Part shown: positions 8,302 through 17,283 of the stretch, in pieces | Layout: each line of letters begins with the position of its first letter | Position numbering within the stretch: position 1 is the first letter of the stretch | Source: Lentisphaerae bacterium GWF2_50_93 | Lineage (GTDB): Bacteria; Verrucomicrobiota; Lentisphaeria; Victivallales; GWF2-50-93 | Reading direction: 5' to 3' | DNA: 64,000 nucleotides | Assembly (NCBI GenBank): GCA_001804815.1 | Contig: MHBI01000082.1 | Span: 21,356 to 85,355, forward strand | Program-made: the position numbers and the translations under genes | The notes under the pieces: generated by a model | Database searches by the model: none | Seen by the model: only the letters and a program-made list of their open reading frames with translations | What the model was told of the DNA's origin: nothing

Positions 8302-10028
8302 TGTCTTTTCACCAGTATGAACTCAAGCTTGTCGACGAAACCTTTTGCCTCGACTGTCTGACTGCCCTTGACGAGCTTGACCTCCGAGTGGTTTTTCACA
8401 GATGCGCCGTTGAGGAGAAGCTCGCTGCCGCGCCATGACACACGATACGTTCCTGAAGCTGGAATATTGACGCTGGCAGCTCGTCCGGCAAGCTTGGAAC
8501 GGTCTATGGATATTCCAGGCACAAGGATCCGTCCGTCATCTGTTGGGCGGTAGTTGGCTGAGATGAACGACAGTATCGGAGTCGGCATTTTTTCAACGCG
8601 GAAATCCCGTATCACTACGGGAAAGTTGTTTGCGGACAGCGAGCCGTTGACATCCTGGACGTACTCGCCGGTATTTATCATCAGCTGGATCTCGTCATGC
8701 ATGCATGCGTGCCTGCCGACATGCGGACGGTAGAACATCAAGCCCCGTCCATCAAAGACAGGTCCAGGCGCAGGATCTATCGACTCGACCTTTCTAATCA
8801 ACGCGAGGTCGGAGGCGTTCGTATCCTTCAGCTGGCGAAGGATGTTTGAAACTCCCGGGGCGATGCATGAGAGGAGGAGAATCGAAAAAACAAGACTTAC
8901 ACCCCCTGCTCCGGGAATATTATGTAAAATCCGAAATTCGAAATGCGAAGCACGAAACAATCTCGAAAAAAAGCCTGACCCATTGGATGTTTCATTGATT
9001 TCCATTTTGTTTCGAATTTCGACATTTGAATTTCGAGTTTCAATTGCAGGTGAAGCCTGCCTTAAGGAATGCCCCAGGTATTCGATGAATGTCGCGGCGC
9101 CTATGGCCAGGATCGGAAACACCGGCAGGAACGTCTGCTTGTATGGAACCGGGACAAAAAGAATGCCGGCGATGCCGCCGGCGAGCAATGCAAGCCATGC
9201 CAGCGACTGCCGGGCTCCATGTTTTTCGTGGACAGTCCAGAATATCCCCGCCACTCCTATTACGACAAGAGGTCCGCTGTATGTGAAAGCTTCAACAGAA
9301 TAGCCCGCCGGCGAGAAATGATATTTCCAGTCCATGTTGAGGAAAATCGCCGACTGCACAAATGCATGCAAAGCTCCACGCGCAAAAAGCCATGCAGCCA
9401 GTGCCACGCATGGTAACAGGGCCCCTGCCCCCAGGAAAACAAGTGATGAGAAGCCGTTGAGGAGCACTGCGCAGGCGATGACACCGAAAATTGCGAACAC
9501 ATATTTCGTGGAGATTAGAACGGCAAGGGAACCGAATAATCCGGCAAGCAAAATATTCCGCCGCGGATGAGTTTTTGCAGGACCTGTAAGGAGAAACACG
9601 GAAAGCATGTAGCAGAGAAGAGCAAGCGGTTCTGGGCGGGCCTCGCACATCTTCATGAAGAAGATCGGGGCGGCGACAAGGAGGCAGGCCCCGAACCATG
9701 ACGGAAAAACTCCGTTTTCCAGTCGTCTGCGTGACATGAGATATACCATGAGAACTACGCATGCAGTGCAAACAAGGCTTAACGCCCTGAGAACAAAAAT
9801 AAGTCCGGCACCACCCCCGAATGCAAAGACAGGAGAGGAAATCAGATGGTAGGCAGGCGAATGATGCTCGAAGAAATCAACATAGGGAACATATCCATTC
9901 CAGATGAGCCAGGCGAAATGAGAATGCTGGAATTCATCGCCGTCAAAGGATCCCTTCCAGACATATATTGTATAAATCACCGCTAGAAAGGCGAGAAGGA
10001 GCCCCAGAAGCAGGTGTTTTATTTTCAT
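8298..10028 (-). CDS. GT-C type membrane glycosyltransferase with in-frame repeat insert
   Basis: This is a 576-residue multi-pass membrane protein. After the first helix (about 5-24) it has GSFDGDEFQHSHF (D29, D31, E32) and FFEHHSPAYH, the first-loop acidic and His motifs typical of ArnT/PMT_2-like transferases. About ten further hydrophobic segments and a small beta-rich C-terminal domain follow. Residues of about 327-369 are Asn/Arg/Glu/Phe-rich and hydrophilic, unlike the flanking membrane segments, and are encoded by a dispersed repeat (8925-9048). The gene is coupled by a 4-bp overlap to the next transferase, so both probably act on the same glycan or lipid. Donor and acceptor are unknown. 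Confidence 0.75.
   Translation of the reverse strand: MKIKHLLLGLLLAFLAVIYTIYVWKGSFDGDEFQHSHFAWLIWNGYVPYVDFFEHHSPAYHLISSPVFAFGGGAGLIFVLRALSLVCTACVVLMVYLMSRRRLENGVFPSWFGACLLVAAPIFFMKMCEARPEPLALLCYMLSVFLLTGPAKTHPRRNILLAGLFGSLAVLISTKYVFAIFGVIACAVLLNGFSSLVFLGAGALLPCVALAAWLFARGALHAFVQSAIFLNMDWKYHFSPAGYSVEAFTYSGPLVVIGVAGIFWTVHEKHGARQSLAWLALLAGGIAGILFVPVPYKQTFLPVFPILAIGAATFIEYLGHSLRQASPAIETRNSNVEIRNKMEINETSNGSGFFSRLFRASHFEFRILHNIPGAGGVSLVFSILLLSCIAPGVSNILRQLKDTNASDLALIRKVESIDPAPGPVFDGRGLMFYRPHVGRHACMHDEIQLMINTGEYVQDVNGSLSANNFPVVIRDFRVEKMPTPILSFISANYRPTDDGRILVPGISIDRSKLAGRAASVNIPASGTYRVSWRGSELLLNGASVKNHSEVKLVKGSQTVEAKGFVDKLEFILVKRQ
8925..9048. repeat. dispersed repeat inserted in frame in a coding region
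   Basis: The segment has the AAATCCGAAATTCGAAATGC type of sequence at one end and an inverted TTTCGAATTTCGACATTTG type at the other. This forms an imperfect palindrome rich in TTCGAATTTCG. It stays open in the host frame and encodes about 41 residues (SHFEFRILHN-type peptide). Confidence 0.65.
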
Positions 10029-10166
10029 TGTGCAATTCCTTGATGTCTGGCATTCTTGTGAAACGGCTTAAACACTAAGACAAAATAAAGATTGGACACA
10101 CGATAAATCGTGAATACCAGCGTTGGAATCTCGTTGGTGTTCAACATTCAGGTTGTTCTTTCGAAA

Positions 10167-12542
10167 TCATCTAGGAATCTCGTCCTTCTTGGAGAAATCA
10201 ATAATTACTTCCGTTGATTCTGCCGGCTTTACTGTTATTTCTCTTTTCCGTGGTTGACGCCCTTCCGCCTTGATCTCAATGGGGTATGTCCCGGCGTCAA
10301 GAGGAATTATCAATCCAGGGAATGAATAGACGGGCATGCGGATCCCTTCGAATAAGACCCATGCGTCATCCAAAGGTATGCCGTCATCAAGCACCTTGAC
10401 CTTGAGCAGTCCAGGAAACTGCGGTTCGCTTACCCTGCCCCTTGTTTCAGTTTCAGCGACAACATCGATTACACTGCTGTTCGTATAAAGCCATTTGCCC
10501 TCGGAATCGAAAAGCTCTATCCAGAAATAGTAGCGGGCCGGCTTGTTTTCGTCAGGTACTTTCCATGCGATATTGGAAATCTCCGCGGAACGGACTCCTG
10601 TGACATCGAACTTTATTTCTCCTGAATCCACTGTCTTTATTCCCGACAATATCTTCCAGACCGCCTTGAGATTCTTTTTTTCCTGCTGGAGGATGTTCAG
10701 GTATCTCAGCGATGCAGACCATTCCTTGCCAGGTCTGCAGCGGGCATTTTTCTCGCATACAAAAAGGCGCAGGTCGCCCCTGAAGAGGTTGCAGACGGTA
10801 TACGCAACAATCTTTGGCTCTCTTTTCTCATTCAGAATTCCGTGGGGTAGAATATCGTTGTGCTGGTGGAAGTCGGACCAGGTCCATATTGAAATCCCAG
10901 TTATGAGCTCAGAAGACGTCGCACAGTACTGGTATCCAAAGCGAACAGCCTTGTCCTGATATTCCTCCGATCCACGGGACTCGTCGCCGTAGCCGCCCTT
11001 TAAATTGCCCAGCTTCGCATGGGCGCCGAGTTCGGCGACCCAGATTGGTTTCCCATTTGCAGCCCGCTCATTATCCGCGAGTCCTTTACGAAGTGCGTAG
11101 ACGAGCTTCGAATGATACCAGCCATAATGGAAATTCCTCGCGATGAGGCCTAAAAACTCAATCGAACCAAAATCCTCCGTTGCCGCCAGAACGAGCGAAG
11201 CCTGTCGCGTAGCATCCATCTTCCTGAGATATTCCAGTGCGTGCTTGAAGTAGCCATGGGTTCCACCAATCTCGTTGCTGATGCCCCAGCCAAAAACTGA
11301 GGCATGGTTCCGGAGCGTCTGGACCATTTCGCGAAGCTGCGGTTCAAGCCAGAGCTCCCATGCCTCGTTTGATTCAAGGTATTCCCTATTCACCTGCCAG
11401 GCGGGAATCTCGGTGAACACCAGAATCCCAAGCTTGTCGCAGATATTATAGAGGTCGGGATGGTTTGGATAGTGACCAGGCCTGATGGCATTGATTTTGT
11501 AGACGTCCTTCATCAGCTTCAGTTCTGCCAGTCGCTTGTCATACGAATAACATGGCCCGTCTGAAAAGTATTCCTCGTGCTGGCCAAATCCCTGCATCCA
11601 GATGCGTTTGTTGTTGAGCAGAAATTTTCCATCCTGCACTCTGAATTCACGGAGGCCCACAGGGAACTCCATGCGGTCCACGCCCCATGACAGCACGAGA
11701 TTGTAGAGGAACGGATTGTCCGGACACCAGAGAGTCGGGTTCTTGACGGTCAACTCGGTCTGCGTGATGGCAGTCTTTCCGGCAGAGCAAGCTACAGGGA
11801 CATTGCTTGATGCAACAACGATATTTTGAGCGAAGAGTTCGACCTTCATGCTTCCCGGGAACTCCGCGGAAGTTCCGTTTTTAAACAATGCGTTTAATTT
11901 TAATTTTGCCGTATTGTCATCTGGAATTTCGATTGCTGTTTCAATATTCTCAGGCCTTGCCATGGGTTTGTGAACAAGATAGACCTGTCTGTACAAGCCG
12001 CCAAAATACTGCCATCCAATATGCTGGCTGCTGGGAATCATGGTTGGCGTAAGTCGGTTGTCGACACGGACAACGATGTCGATTTTCGAGTCCGGCTTTG
12101 CGAATTTCGCAAGATCAAAGGTGAATGGAGTATAACCGCCCAGGTGTACGCCGACATACTGTCCATCCATCCATAGGTCGGTTGAGTACATTGATCCAAG
12201 GAATGTAATGGCTATATCCTCCTGCCAGTCCTTCGGTATCGTCACCTGCCGGTGGAACCAGCCTATGCAGGATGAGATTGGGAAGTCTATCTCTCCGGGC
12301 TTCTTATCCCATACGCCAGGCACGGCTACGGGCTTCCAGCCCGAACGGTTGAAATCTTTTTTAAACCAGCCGTTGGTAGTCCCCGCGTCGTCGTCGTCGA
12401 TCTTGAATCCCCAGTCGCCTGACAAGTCGATGCTGTTTTTCACCGCTACGTCCTTGAGAGGGAAATCAGCGGATCCCGCCAAGCCCAGCCGGGTGAAAAA
12501 GACAAGCAATACTAGGACAACGATAGGAGTTTTTAAATTCAT
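10167..12542 (-). CDS. glycoside hydrolase family 2 (beta-galactosidase/glucuronidase-like)
   Basis: This 791-residue exported enzyme has a signal peptide (about 1-24). It shows the GH2 layout: a sugar-binding jelly-roll (SGDWGFK through GGYTPFTFDL, about 40-190), an immunoglobulin-like domain (about 195-300) and a TIM barrel from about 305. The predicted acid/base is E424 in GWGISNEIGG and the predicted nucleophile is E504 in WVAELGAHA. A beta-rich C-terminal region (about 640-790) ends in a PEGA-like segment. It would cleave a beta-linked sugar (galactoside, glucuronide or similar) from glycans outside the cytoplasm; the exact substrate cannot be read. It lies downstream of fucI but is separated from it by a strong hairpin. 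Confidence 0.88.
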   Translation of the reverse strand: MNLKTPIVVLVLLVFFTRLGLAGSADFPLKDVAVKNSIDLSGDWGFKIDDDDAGTTNGWFKKDFNRSGWKPVAVPGVWDKKPGEIDFPISSCIGWFHRQVTIPKDWQEDIAITFLGSMYSTDLWMDGQYVGVHLGGYTPFTFDLAKFAKPDSKIDIVVRVDNRLTPTMIPSSQHIGWQYFGGLYRQVYLVHKPMARPENIETAIEIPDDNTAKLKLNALFKNGTSAEFPGSMKVELFAQNIVVASSNVPVACSAGKTAITQTELTVKNPTLWCPDNPFLYNLVLSWGVDRMEFPVGLREFRVQDGKFLLNNKRIWMQGFGQHEEYFSDGPCYSYDKRLAELKLMKDVYKINAIRPGHYPNHPDLYNICDKLGILVFTEIPAWQVNREYLESNEAWELWLEPQLREMVQTLRNHASVFGWGISNEIGGTHGYFKHALEYLRKMDATRQASLVLAATEDFGSIEFLGLIARNFHYGWYHSKLVYALRKGLADNERAANGKPIWVAELGAHAKLGNLKGGYGDESRGSEEYQDKAVRFGYQYCATSSELITGISIWTWSDFHQHNDILPHGILNEKREPKIVAYTVCNLFRGDLRLFVCEKNARCRPGKEWSASLRYLNILQQEKKNLKAVWKILSGIKTVDSGEIKFDVTGVRSAEISNIAWKVPDENKPARYYFWIELFDSEGKWLYTNSSVIDVVAETETRGRVSEPQFPGLLKVKVLDDGIPLDDAWVLFEGIRMPVYSFPGLIIPLDAGTYPIEIKAEGRQPRKREITVKPAESTEVIIDFSKKDEIPR

Positions 12543-12626
12543 GATTTAAGAAAAATACCCCCGTGGAGAAGAGAATCAAGGATTGCAGGGCTGAAAACTT
12601 AGGATTGCCAGATACTGTAAAAAAGA

Positions 12627-12660
12627 AAAATGGACACCGCGTTAAAACAGTGTCCATTTT
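12627..12660. terminator. bidirectional intrinsic terminator
   Basis: An 11-bp perfect stem (AAAATGGACAC with GTGTCCATTTT) with a 12-nt loop lies between fucI and the GH2 gene, flanked by A and T tracts. Both genes are on the minus strand, so it would end the fucI transcript 25 bp past its stop codon. Confidence 0.75.
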
Positions 12661-12684
12661 ATAATATCTGCAATATCTTATTTT

Positions 12685-14550
12685 TCAGATATACATCGGA
12701 CCAAGCTTTTCACATGCCCTGAAATCATCGCCGCCGAAACGGTCCCACATCGTCGGACGGAAGATGTCGCACTTGCAGATATTATGCATGTCCACAGGAA
12801 TACGCAGCATCGCGTTCAGCGTTATCAGGTCTGCACCAATCAGGCCGAACGAGTTGGCGTCGTGGTTGGGACCAATCTTCGACATGTATTCGAAGGAGCT
12901 CATGTCCCTCGGCACCCAATATGATTCCGGCCATGTGCTGTTGGTGACGTCGTTGACATGGTCTGCAACTTTTATCGGCAGATCCACTGTCTGTCCTTCA
13001 ACCACGGAGAACGTCATCATGTCTCCGACCATGTTGTAGCGGTAGGCGGTCATTGAAATTCCGCCCGGCGTGCGGTAATGGCTCGAGAGGCCGTCACCCA
13101 GGAAATATTCAAGGACTGCGCCACAGTAAGTGGTGCCTTTGATGGCGTCATCGATGAGTTTCTTCTGGAGCGTCTTGTTCTTGCGGAGGGCGGCGGCGAC
13201 TTCCTGTATCGAGATCTTCTTGTCTTTTGCAACCAGCGAGATCACATCAACTGCATAGTCAAGCGATCCAGCTCCGGAATTCCTCTTGTCTATGAATCCG
13301 TTCGGAACGATCTTGGAAACATCGACGCCTGTGGCCTTCTTGATGCTTTCCGCGGTCCAGTTGGTCCTGATGTCGGCGAAGAGCTGGGGCATTCCGGATA
13401 AGAGGTTGGCCACCAGCATGCCGATGCCGTTCTTGGAATCGTTCTCAGTAGCAACGATGTATGGGGCGCGGTATCCGTTCCAGTCGAAAGAGCTGTTGAG
13501 GATTGATTCGGGAAGATCGAAGTTCGGGTAAAGATCAGTCCATGCGCGCTGTCCCTGTGTACCTGCGGCTATCGCATTGAAGCCCTGGGCATGTTCGACA
13601 TCGGCCTTGTATCCGTATTTCTTGGCGGCCGACTTGTCTGCAAGTACGGGATTTCCAATCATCATGTCCCTGACGATCATCGCCATCAGGATTGACTCCT
13701 TCAGAAGGGCGTCGTCTGAATAAGGCTTTGTCCCGGAGTTGAACATGAATTTGAAGTTCTTCTTGCAGTACCTGAAGGCCTTTTCGAGTTCCTCATGGTC
13801 GTACAGCCCCCTGTCGATCCTGCCGCGGAGCGCGACCATGTCGATGGATACTGACCCCATCCCGAAATAATGCAGGAGTGAATTGCGGCGGACGTCGGAG
13901 CCGATGATGCCCATCGACACGCTTCCAACCGAGAGATAGTTCTTGCCGCGGATTTCCGCGACAGCGGCAGCGCATCTGGCAAAGCGGAGGATCCTTTCGA
14001 CAACATATGCCGCCATCTCCCCCTCTTCGCTCTCGAGGTCGGGATTGTATATGGAGAATATCGGGCGTTTCTTCTCGTCCATGGCGGCGCAGAACGCCTT
14101 GAGCCATACGGCTCCGGGACGGTTCGTCTGGTTGAGCCCGTATGCGGCCTGCTGCCATTCGGAGCTTCCGATTCCCTGGCATGCGGACATCAGTTCATCG
14201 CTGTACGCCCACGAACGACTGACCCATATGTTGGCGCTTACGCCTTCCTTGGTGTAGTATTCCTGCGCGATTGCTCCGGTGCGGGCGCCATAGACTATCT
14301 CAGGGGCGACAACTATTCGGACAGGGGTGCCGTCCGGGAGGAATACGTTTTTTGAAATCAGGTCATAGACCTTCTGCACCATTTTCCAAGTACCCGAAAT
14401 ATTTGATTCATAGGCTCCGTTCCTGCCGTCGGCTACCGGAGTAATCGCGATGGTCGGGATATGTCCGACAAGCCTTCTTTCGGAATTCTTAAAATGTCTC
14501 TGTTTTGCCATGAGTTTTTCAAAATCAGGTCTTGCTGCACTCATTTTCAC
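12685..14550 (-). CDS. fucI: L-fucose isomerase
   Basis: This cytosolic metal-dependent ketol isomerase converts L-fucose to L-fuculose, the first step of fucose breakdown. It has 621 residues, against about 590 in E. coli; the N-terminus is slightly longer. Blocks shared with the E. coli enzyme as recalled include ITPVADGR, NRPGAVWL, FSIYNPD, YLSVGSVSMGI, ESILMAM.VRDMM, AAGTQGQRAWTDLYPN, ILNSSFDWNG, VATENDS (acidic metal-site motif near 366-372), NSTWPESYW and the GPNHD His near the C-terminus. No fuculokinase or aldolase gene is adjacent. The divergent trpE starts 118 bp away, and a terminator follows the gene. Confidence 0.93.
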   Translation of the reverse strand: MKMSAARPDFEKLMAKQRHFKNSERRLVGHIPTIAITPVADGRNGAYESNISGTWKMVQKVYDLISKNVFLPDGTPVRIVVAPEIVYGARTGAIAQEYYTKEGVSANIWVSRSWAYSDELMSACQGIGSSEWQQAAYGLNQTNRPGAVWLKAFCAAMDEKKRPIFSIYNPDLESEEGEMAAYVVERILRFARCAAAVAEIRGKNYLSVGSVSMGIIGSDVRRNSLLHYFGMGSVSIDMVALRGRIDRGLYDHEELEKAFRYCKKNFKFMFNSGTKPYSDDALLKESILMAMIVRDMMIGNPVLADKSAAKKYGYKADVEHAQGFNAIAAGTQGQRAWTDLYPNFDLPESILNSSFDWNGYRAPYIVATENDSKNGIGMLVANLLSGMPQLFADIRTNWTAESIKKATGVDVSKIVPNGFIDKRNSGAGSLDYAVDVISLVAKDKKISIQEVAAALRKNKTLQKKLIDDAIKGTTYCGAVLEYFLGDGLSSHYRTPGGISMTAYRYNMVGDMMTFSVVEGQTVDLPIKVADHVNDVTNSTWPESYWVPRDMSSFEYMSKIGPNHDANSFGLIGADLITLNAMLRIPVDMHNICKCDIFRPTMWDRFGGDDFRACEKLGPMYI

Positions 14551-14668
14551 GACTCCTATGTTTAGTTTGAGGATTTTTTTTAAATTATTGCTTAATGCGC
14601 TTTTTTAAAGAAGAATCGTGTATATTTTAACACATTAAATATGTATTTTTCTATCATCGGAACTATGT

Positions 14669-16207
14669 ATGATTACACCAAACAAAGAAGAATTCAGGAA
14701 GCTGGCGGAGAAAGGCAACGTGATTCCGGTCTACTCCGAAATCATAGCTGATACTGAAACTCCGGTTTCAGCCTACCGCAAGATTGCTTTCGACAAGCAC
14801 GGGAAACCCCTGAAATACTCTTTCCTCCTGGAGAGCGTCGAAGGTGGCGAGAACATTGCACGATATTCATTCCTGGGTGCCGATCCGTCGTCCGTCTTCA
14901 CACATGAAAACGGAAAAGGATTCCTCAAGACCGGGACCGCCAAAAAGGAAATCAAAGGCAAGGATGTCTTCGAGCAAATACACAACCTCATGAGCGAATT
15001 CAAGCCCGTCGCCGTAAAAGGCCTTCCACGTTTCACGGGCGGCGCAGTAGGCTTTGTCTCGTACGACGTAATAAGCGAGGTAGAACCATCAGTAGTGCAA
15101 CCCGGAATGAAGCCTGTGGACGTACCGGAAGCTGTATTCATGATCACCGATTCGTTCCTGGTGTTCGACAAGGTGAGGCACACGATCAAGATAATCGTGC
15201 AGACCCACGTCTCCGACAAAAAGGACATTGGCAGAATCTACGATGCGGCAGTAGTCAAGATAAGACAGCTGGCAGACCGTCTCAAGCAACCTCTCATGAT
15301 CCCTCCTGGCGATGCTGAAACCCCTGAGGAAAAGATCGACATCTGCTCAAACAAGACACTGAAGGAATACCGCGAAATGCTGCGAAAGGCGAAAAAATAC
15401 ATCATCGACGGCGACATCATACAGACAGTTCTTTCCCAGAGGTTTTCAGTAAAGCTCAAGACCTCGCCCTTCTCCGTCTACCGTTCGCTCCGGATGCTCA
15501 ATCCGTCCCCTTACATGTTCATACTGCAATGCGGCGACTTCTCCCTTGTAGGCGCATCACCTGAACTCAACGCAAGATGTGACAACAGGAAAATAACAAT
15601 ACGTCCGATCGCCGGAACCAGGAAGCGCGGAGCCACACCCGAGGAGGATGACATCCTTGAAAAAGAACTCCTTGCAGATCCGAAGGAGCGCGCCGAACAT
15701 ATCATGCTGGTCGACCTGGCCAGGAACGACATCGGACGGATCGCGGAGACAGGCACGGTCAAGGTTGAAAAGCTGATGGTCGTGGAGAAATACAGCCATG
15801 TGATGCACATAGTCTCGGAAGTCACTGGAACTCTCGACAAGAAATACGATTCCGATTCGGTGATGCGCTCTACCTTCCCTGCCGGAACCCTGAGCGGCGC
15901 TCCGAAGATCAGGGCGATGCAGATAATCAGCGAGCTTGAAAAGGAAAAAAGATGCACCTACGGCGGCGCAGTCGCCTATTACTCTTTTGACGGCAATGTC
16001 GACTCCTGCATAACAATTCGCACCGCCCTCATCAAGGACGGAACCGCCTACATCCAGGCCGGCGGCGGAATCGTGGCCGATTCAGTTCCCGAGACCGAAT
16101 ACGAGGAGACCTGCAACAAGGCCAAGGCAATGATGCGGGCGATCGCCATGTCGAAGAACTTCGAGAAGAAGGCCGTGCCGCACAAGAGAAGACAAACTAA
16201 AGTTTGA
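14669..16207 (+). CDS. trpE: anthranilate synthase component I
   Basis: Anthranilate synthase large subunit forms anthranilate from chorismate with ammonia delivered by TrpG, in tryptophan synthesis. It has 512 residues. The N-terminal domain carries the feedback-site motif LLES (FLLESVEGGENIARYSFLG, about 52-70). The catalytic chorismate-binding domain (about 235-495) shows GTRKRGATPEED, LVDLARNDIGR, FPAGTLSGAPK and AGGGIVADS. It stands alone; no trpG or other trp gene is adjacent. The last codons (RRQTKV and the TGA) coincide with a dispersed repeat found elsewhere in the window, so the tail beyond about residue 506 is probably repeat-derived. Confidence 0.95.
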   Translation: MITPNKEEFRKLAEKGNVIPVYSEIIADTETPVSAYRKIAFDKHGKPLKYSFLLESVEGGENIARYSFLGADPSSVFTHENGKGFLKTGTAKKEIKGKDVFEQIHNLMSEFKPVAVKGLPRFTGGAVGFVSYDVISEVEPSVVQPGMKPVDVPEAVFMITDSFLVFDKVRHTIKIIVQTHVSDKKDIGRIYDAAVVKIRQLADRLKQPLMIPPGDAETPEEKIDICSNKTLKEYREMLRKAKKYIIDGDIIQTVLSQRFSVKLKTSPFSVYRSLRMLNPSPYMFILQCGDFSLVGASPELNARCDNRKITIRPIAGTRKRGATPEEDDILEKELLADPKERAEHIMLVDLARNDIGRIAETGTVKVEKLMVVEKYSHVMHIVSEVTGTLDKKYDSDSVMRSTFPAGTLSGAPKIRAMQIISELEKEKRCTYGGAVAYYSFDGNVDSCITIRTALIKDGTAYIQAGGGIVADSVPETEYEETCNKAKAMMRAIAMSKNFEKKAVPHKRRQTKV

Positions 16208-16336
16208 ACTCCAACATTTGTCGGTGTGCTGAGGTTGGAGTCCAAGCCCTGGTCGCCGTAGGCGCTGCCAGAGGCAGGTAAACTTCAGCTTGTGTATTCA
16301 TGATGGCAGAAGTGCTTAACTTAGCGCCATTCTGGT
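16184..16336. repeat. family B MITE-like repeat overlapping the trpE 3' end
   Basis: Shared blocks are AAGAGAAGACAA, TTTGAACTCCAACATTTGTC, GCTGAGGTTGGAGTCCAAGC, CTTCAGCTTGTGTATTCATG, GTGCTTAACTTAGCGCCATT. Other copies lie at 28877-29002 (inverted) and 43976-44074, with a fragment at 63861-63905. This copy has an extra insert of about 35 bp (about 16246-16281) that carries its own GTAG and a CTGCC/GGCAG hairpin. The trpE stop codon lies inside the repeat. No gene is recognised in 16337-16520. Confidence 0.8.
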
Positions 16337-16520
16337 CAGACTCTTTTTAGAATTGTAAAACTTTGCGGTATCGACACACCCTTATTCCATGGAACATTCA
16401 AATCCCAACTAAATTCCTTGTCCAAACCATACGTCGGGCATTGAGTTTTACTCCGACTGTAATGGCTTTCTAATATATAGTACGTTATGTTTATCAACTC
16501 GTTAAGCCTCCGTCATTAGA

Positions 16521-16955
16521 TTACGGTCTGACTTTTAATCCGGCTTTTTCAGCAACGTTTTTCTGTCTTATGTCAAATGTAAGAAAATCAGAGGCATCAA
16601 GGCTTTTAGCAACAGCCACATGGAGTACGTCCATTCCTCTTATCCCCATCGACTCCGTATGTTTTTCACTCAATTCTTCCGCTATATTAAAAGCCAGGCT
16701 CCAAGGAACATTAGCTGAAAGGAAAACGCCTGCCTTCAAGTCTTCATCAAGAAGGTTGAGCACGGAAACGGCATCTCTACTGGTTATCTGCCTACGAAAT
16801 ACGCAAAGGCGTACTGCGTTCCGGAATTCATGCCGATTTAGGCTTGTGAAAAGAAGAGATATCTTATGATGGCGCAAAAAGCCAGTTGCCGTTTTTGAGT
16901 TGTCCTGCGGAATATAAAGGGAAAGTATAAAGCTCGTGTCAGCGTAATACTTCAA
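16521..16955 (-). CDS. PIN-domain ribonuclease toxin (VapC-like)
   Basis: This is a 144-residue PIN-fold protein, probably an RNA-cleaving toxin. The acidic active-site set is visible: D6 in YYADTSF, a Glu in NRHEFRNA near residue 43, and Asp residues in GMDVLHVAVA (about 109) and FLTFDIRQ (about 127). The start overlaps the stop of the upstream antitoxin gene by 4 bp, which is typical of a type II toxin-antitoxin operon. Its RNA target cannot be told from sequence. Confidence 0.85.
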   Translation of the reverse strand: MKYYADTSFILSLYIPQDNSKTATGFLRHHKISLLFTSLNRHEFRNAVRLCVFRRQITSRDAVSVLNLLDEDLKAGVFLSANVPWSLAFNIAEELSEKHTESMGIRGMDVLHVAVAKSLDASDFLTFDIRQKNVAEKAGLKVRP

Positions 16956-17203
16956 AACTCACCTCTGTCATAATCAATTACGCTCTGGAGCTCCTTTGAT
17001 TTCAAGATCCTAGAACCGAAAACTTTTTCCATCCTTGCAGAAAAATCAGGCATTTTAACATGCCTGTCCTCCTTGGGGACAATAGGCAGCATCCTGGCAA
17101 TGGAACGGCTGTGTTTTGTAATAATAACCTCCTCCCCGTCCATTATCCATGAAAGGACTTCTCCGAAGTCATGCCTTACCTGTCTTACTGTTGCTGTTTT
17201 CAT
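16952..17203 (-). CDS. Phd/YefM-type antitoxin
   Basis: About 83 residues. The N-terminus MKTATVRQVRHDFGEVLSWI, followed by GEEVIITKHSRSIARMLP, has the Phd/YefM fold pattern: a DNA-binding N-terminal half that allows autoregulation. The C-terminal part would bind and neutralise the PIN toxin encoded next. The start at 17203 is preferred over one seven codons upstream because it begins with the canonical Phd N-terminus. Upstream is the AT-rich sequence GCAACATATTGTATAAC, which may contain the promoter or operator. Confidence 0.82.
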   Translation of the reverse strand: MKTATVRQVRHDFGEVLSWIMDGEEVIITKHSRSIARMLPIVPKEDRHVKMPDFSARMEKVFGSRILKSKELQSVIDYDRGEF

Positions 17204-17283
17204 GTTATACAATATGTTGCACATTTAAAACAGTCAAGCCAGGATGTCGGTTTTCCATAGATTTCTCACGGAGATAATCCGAA

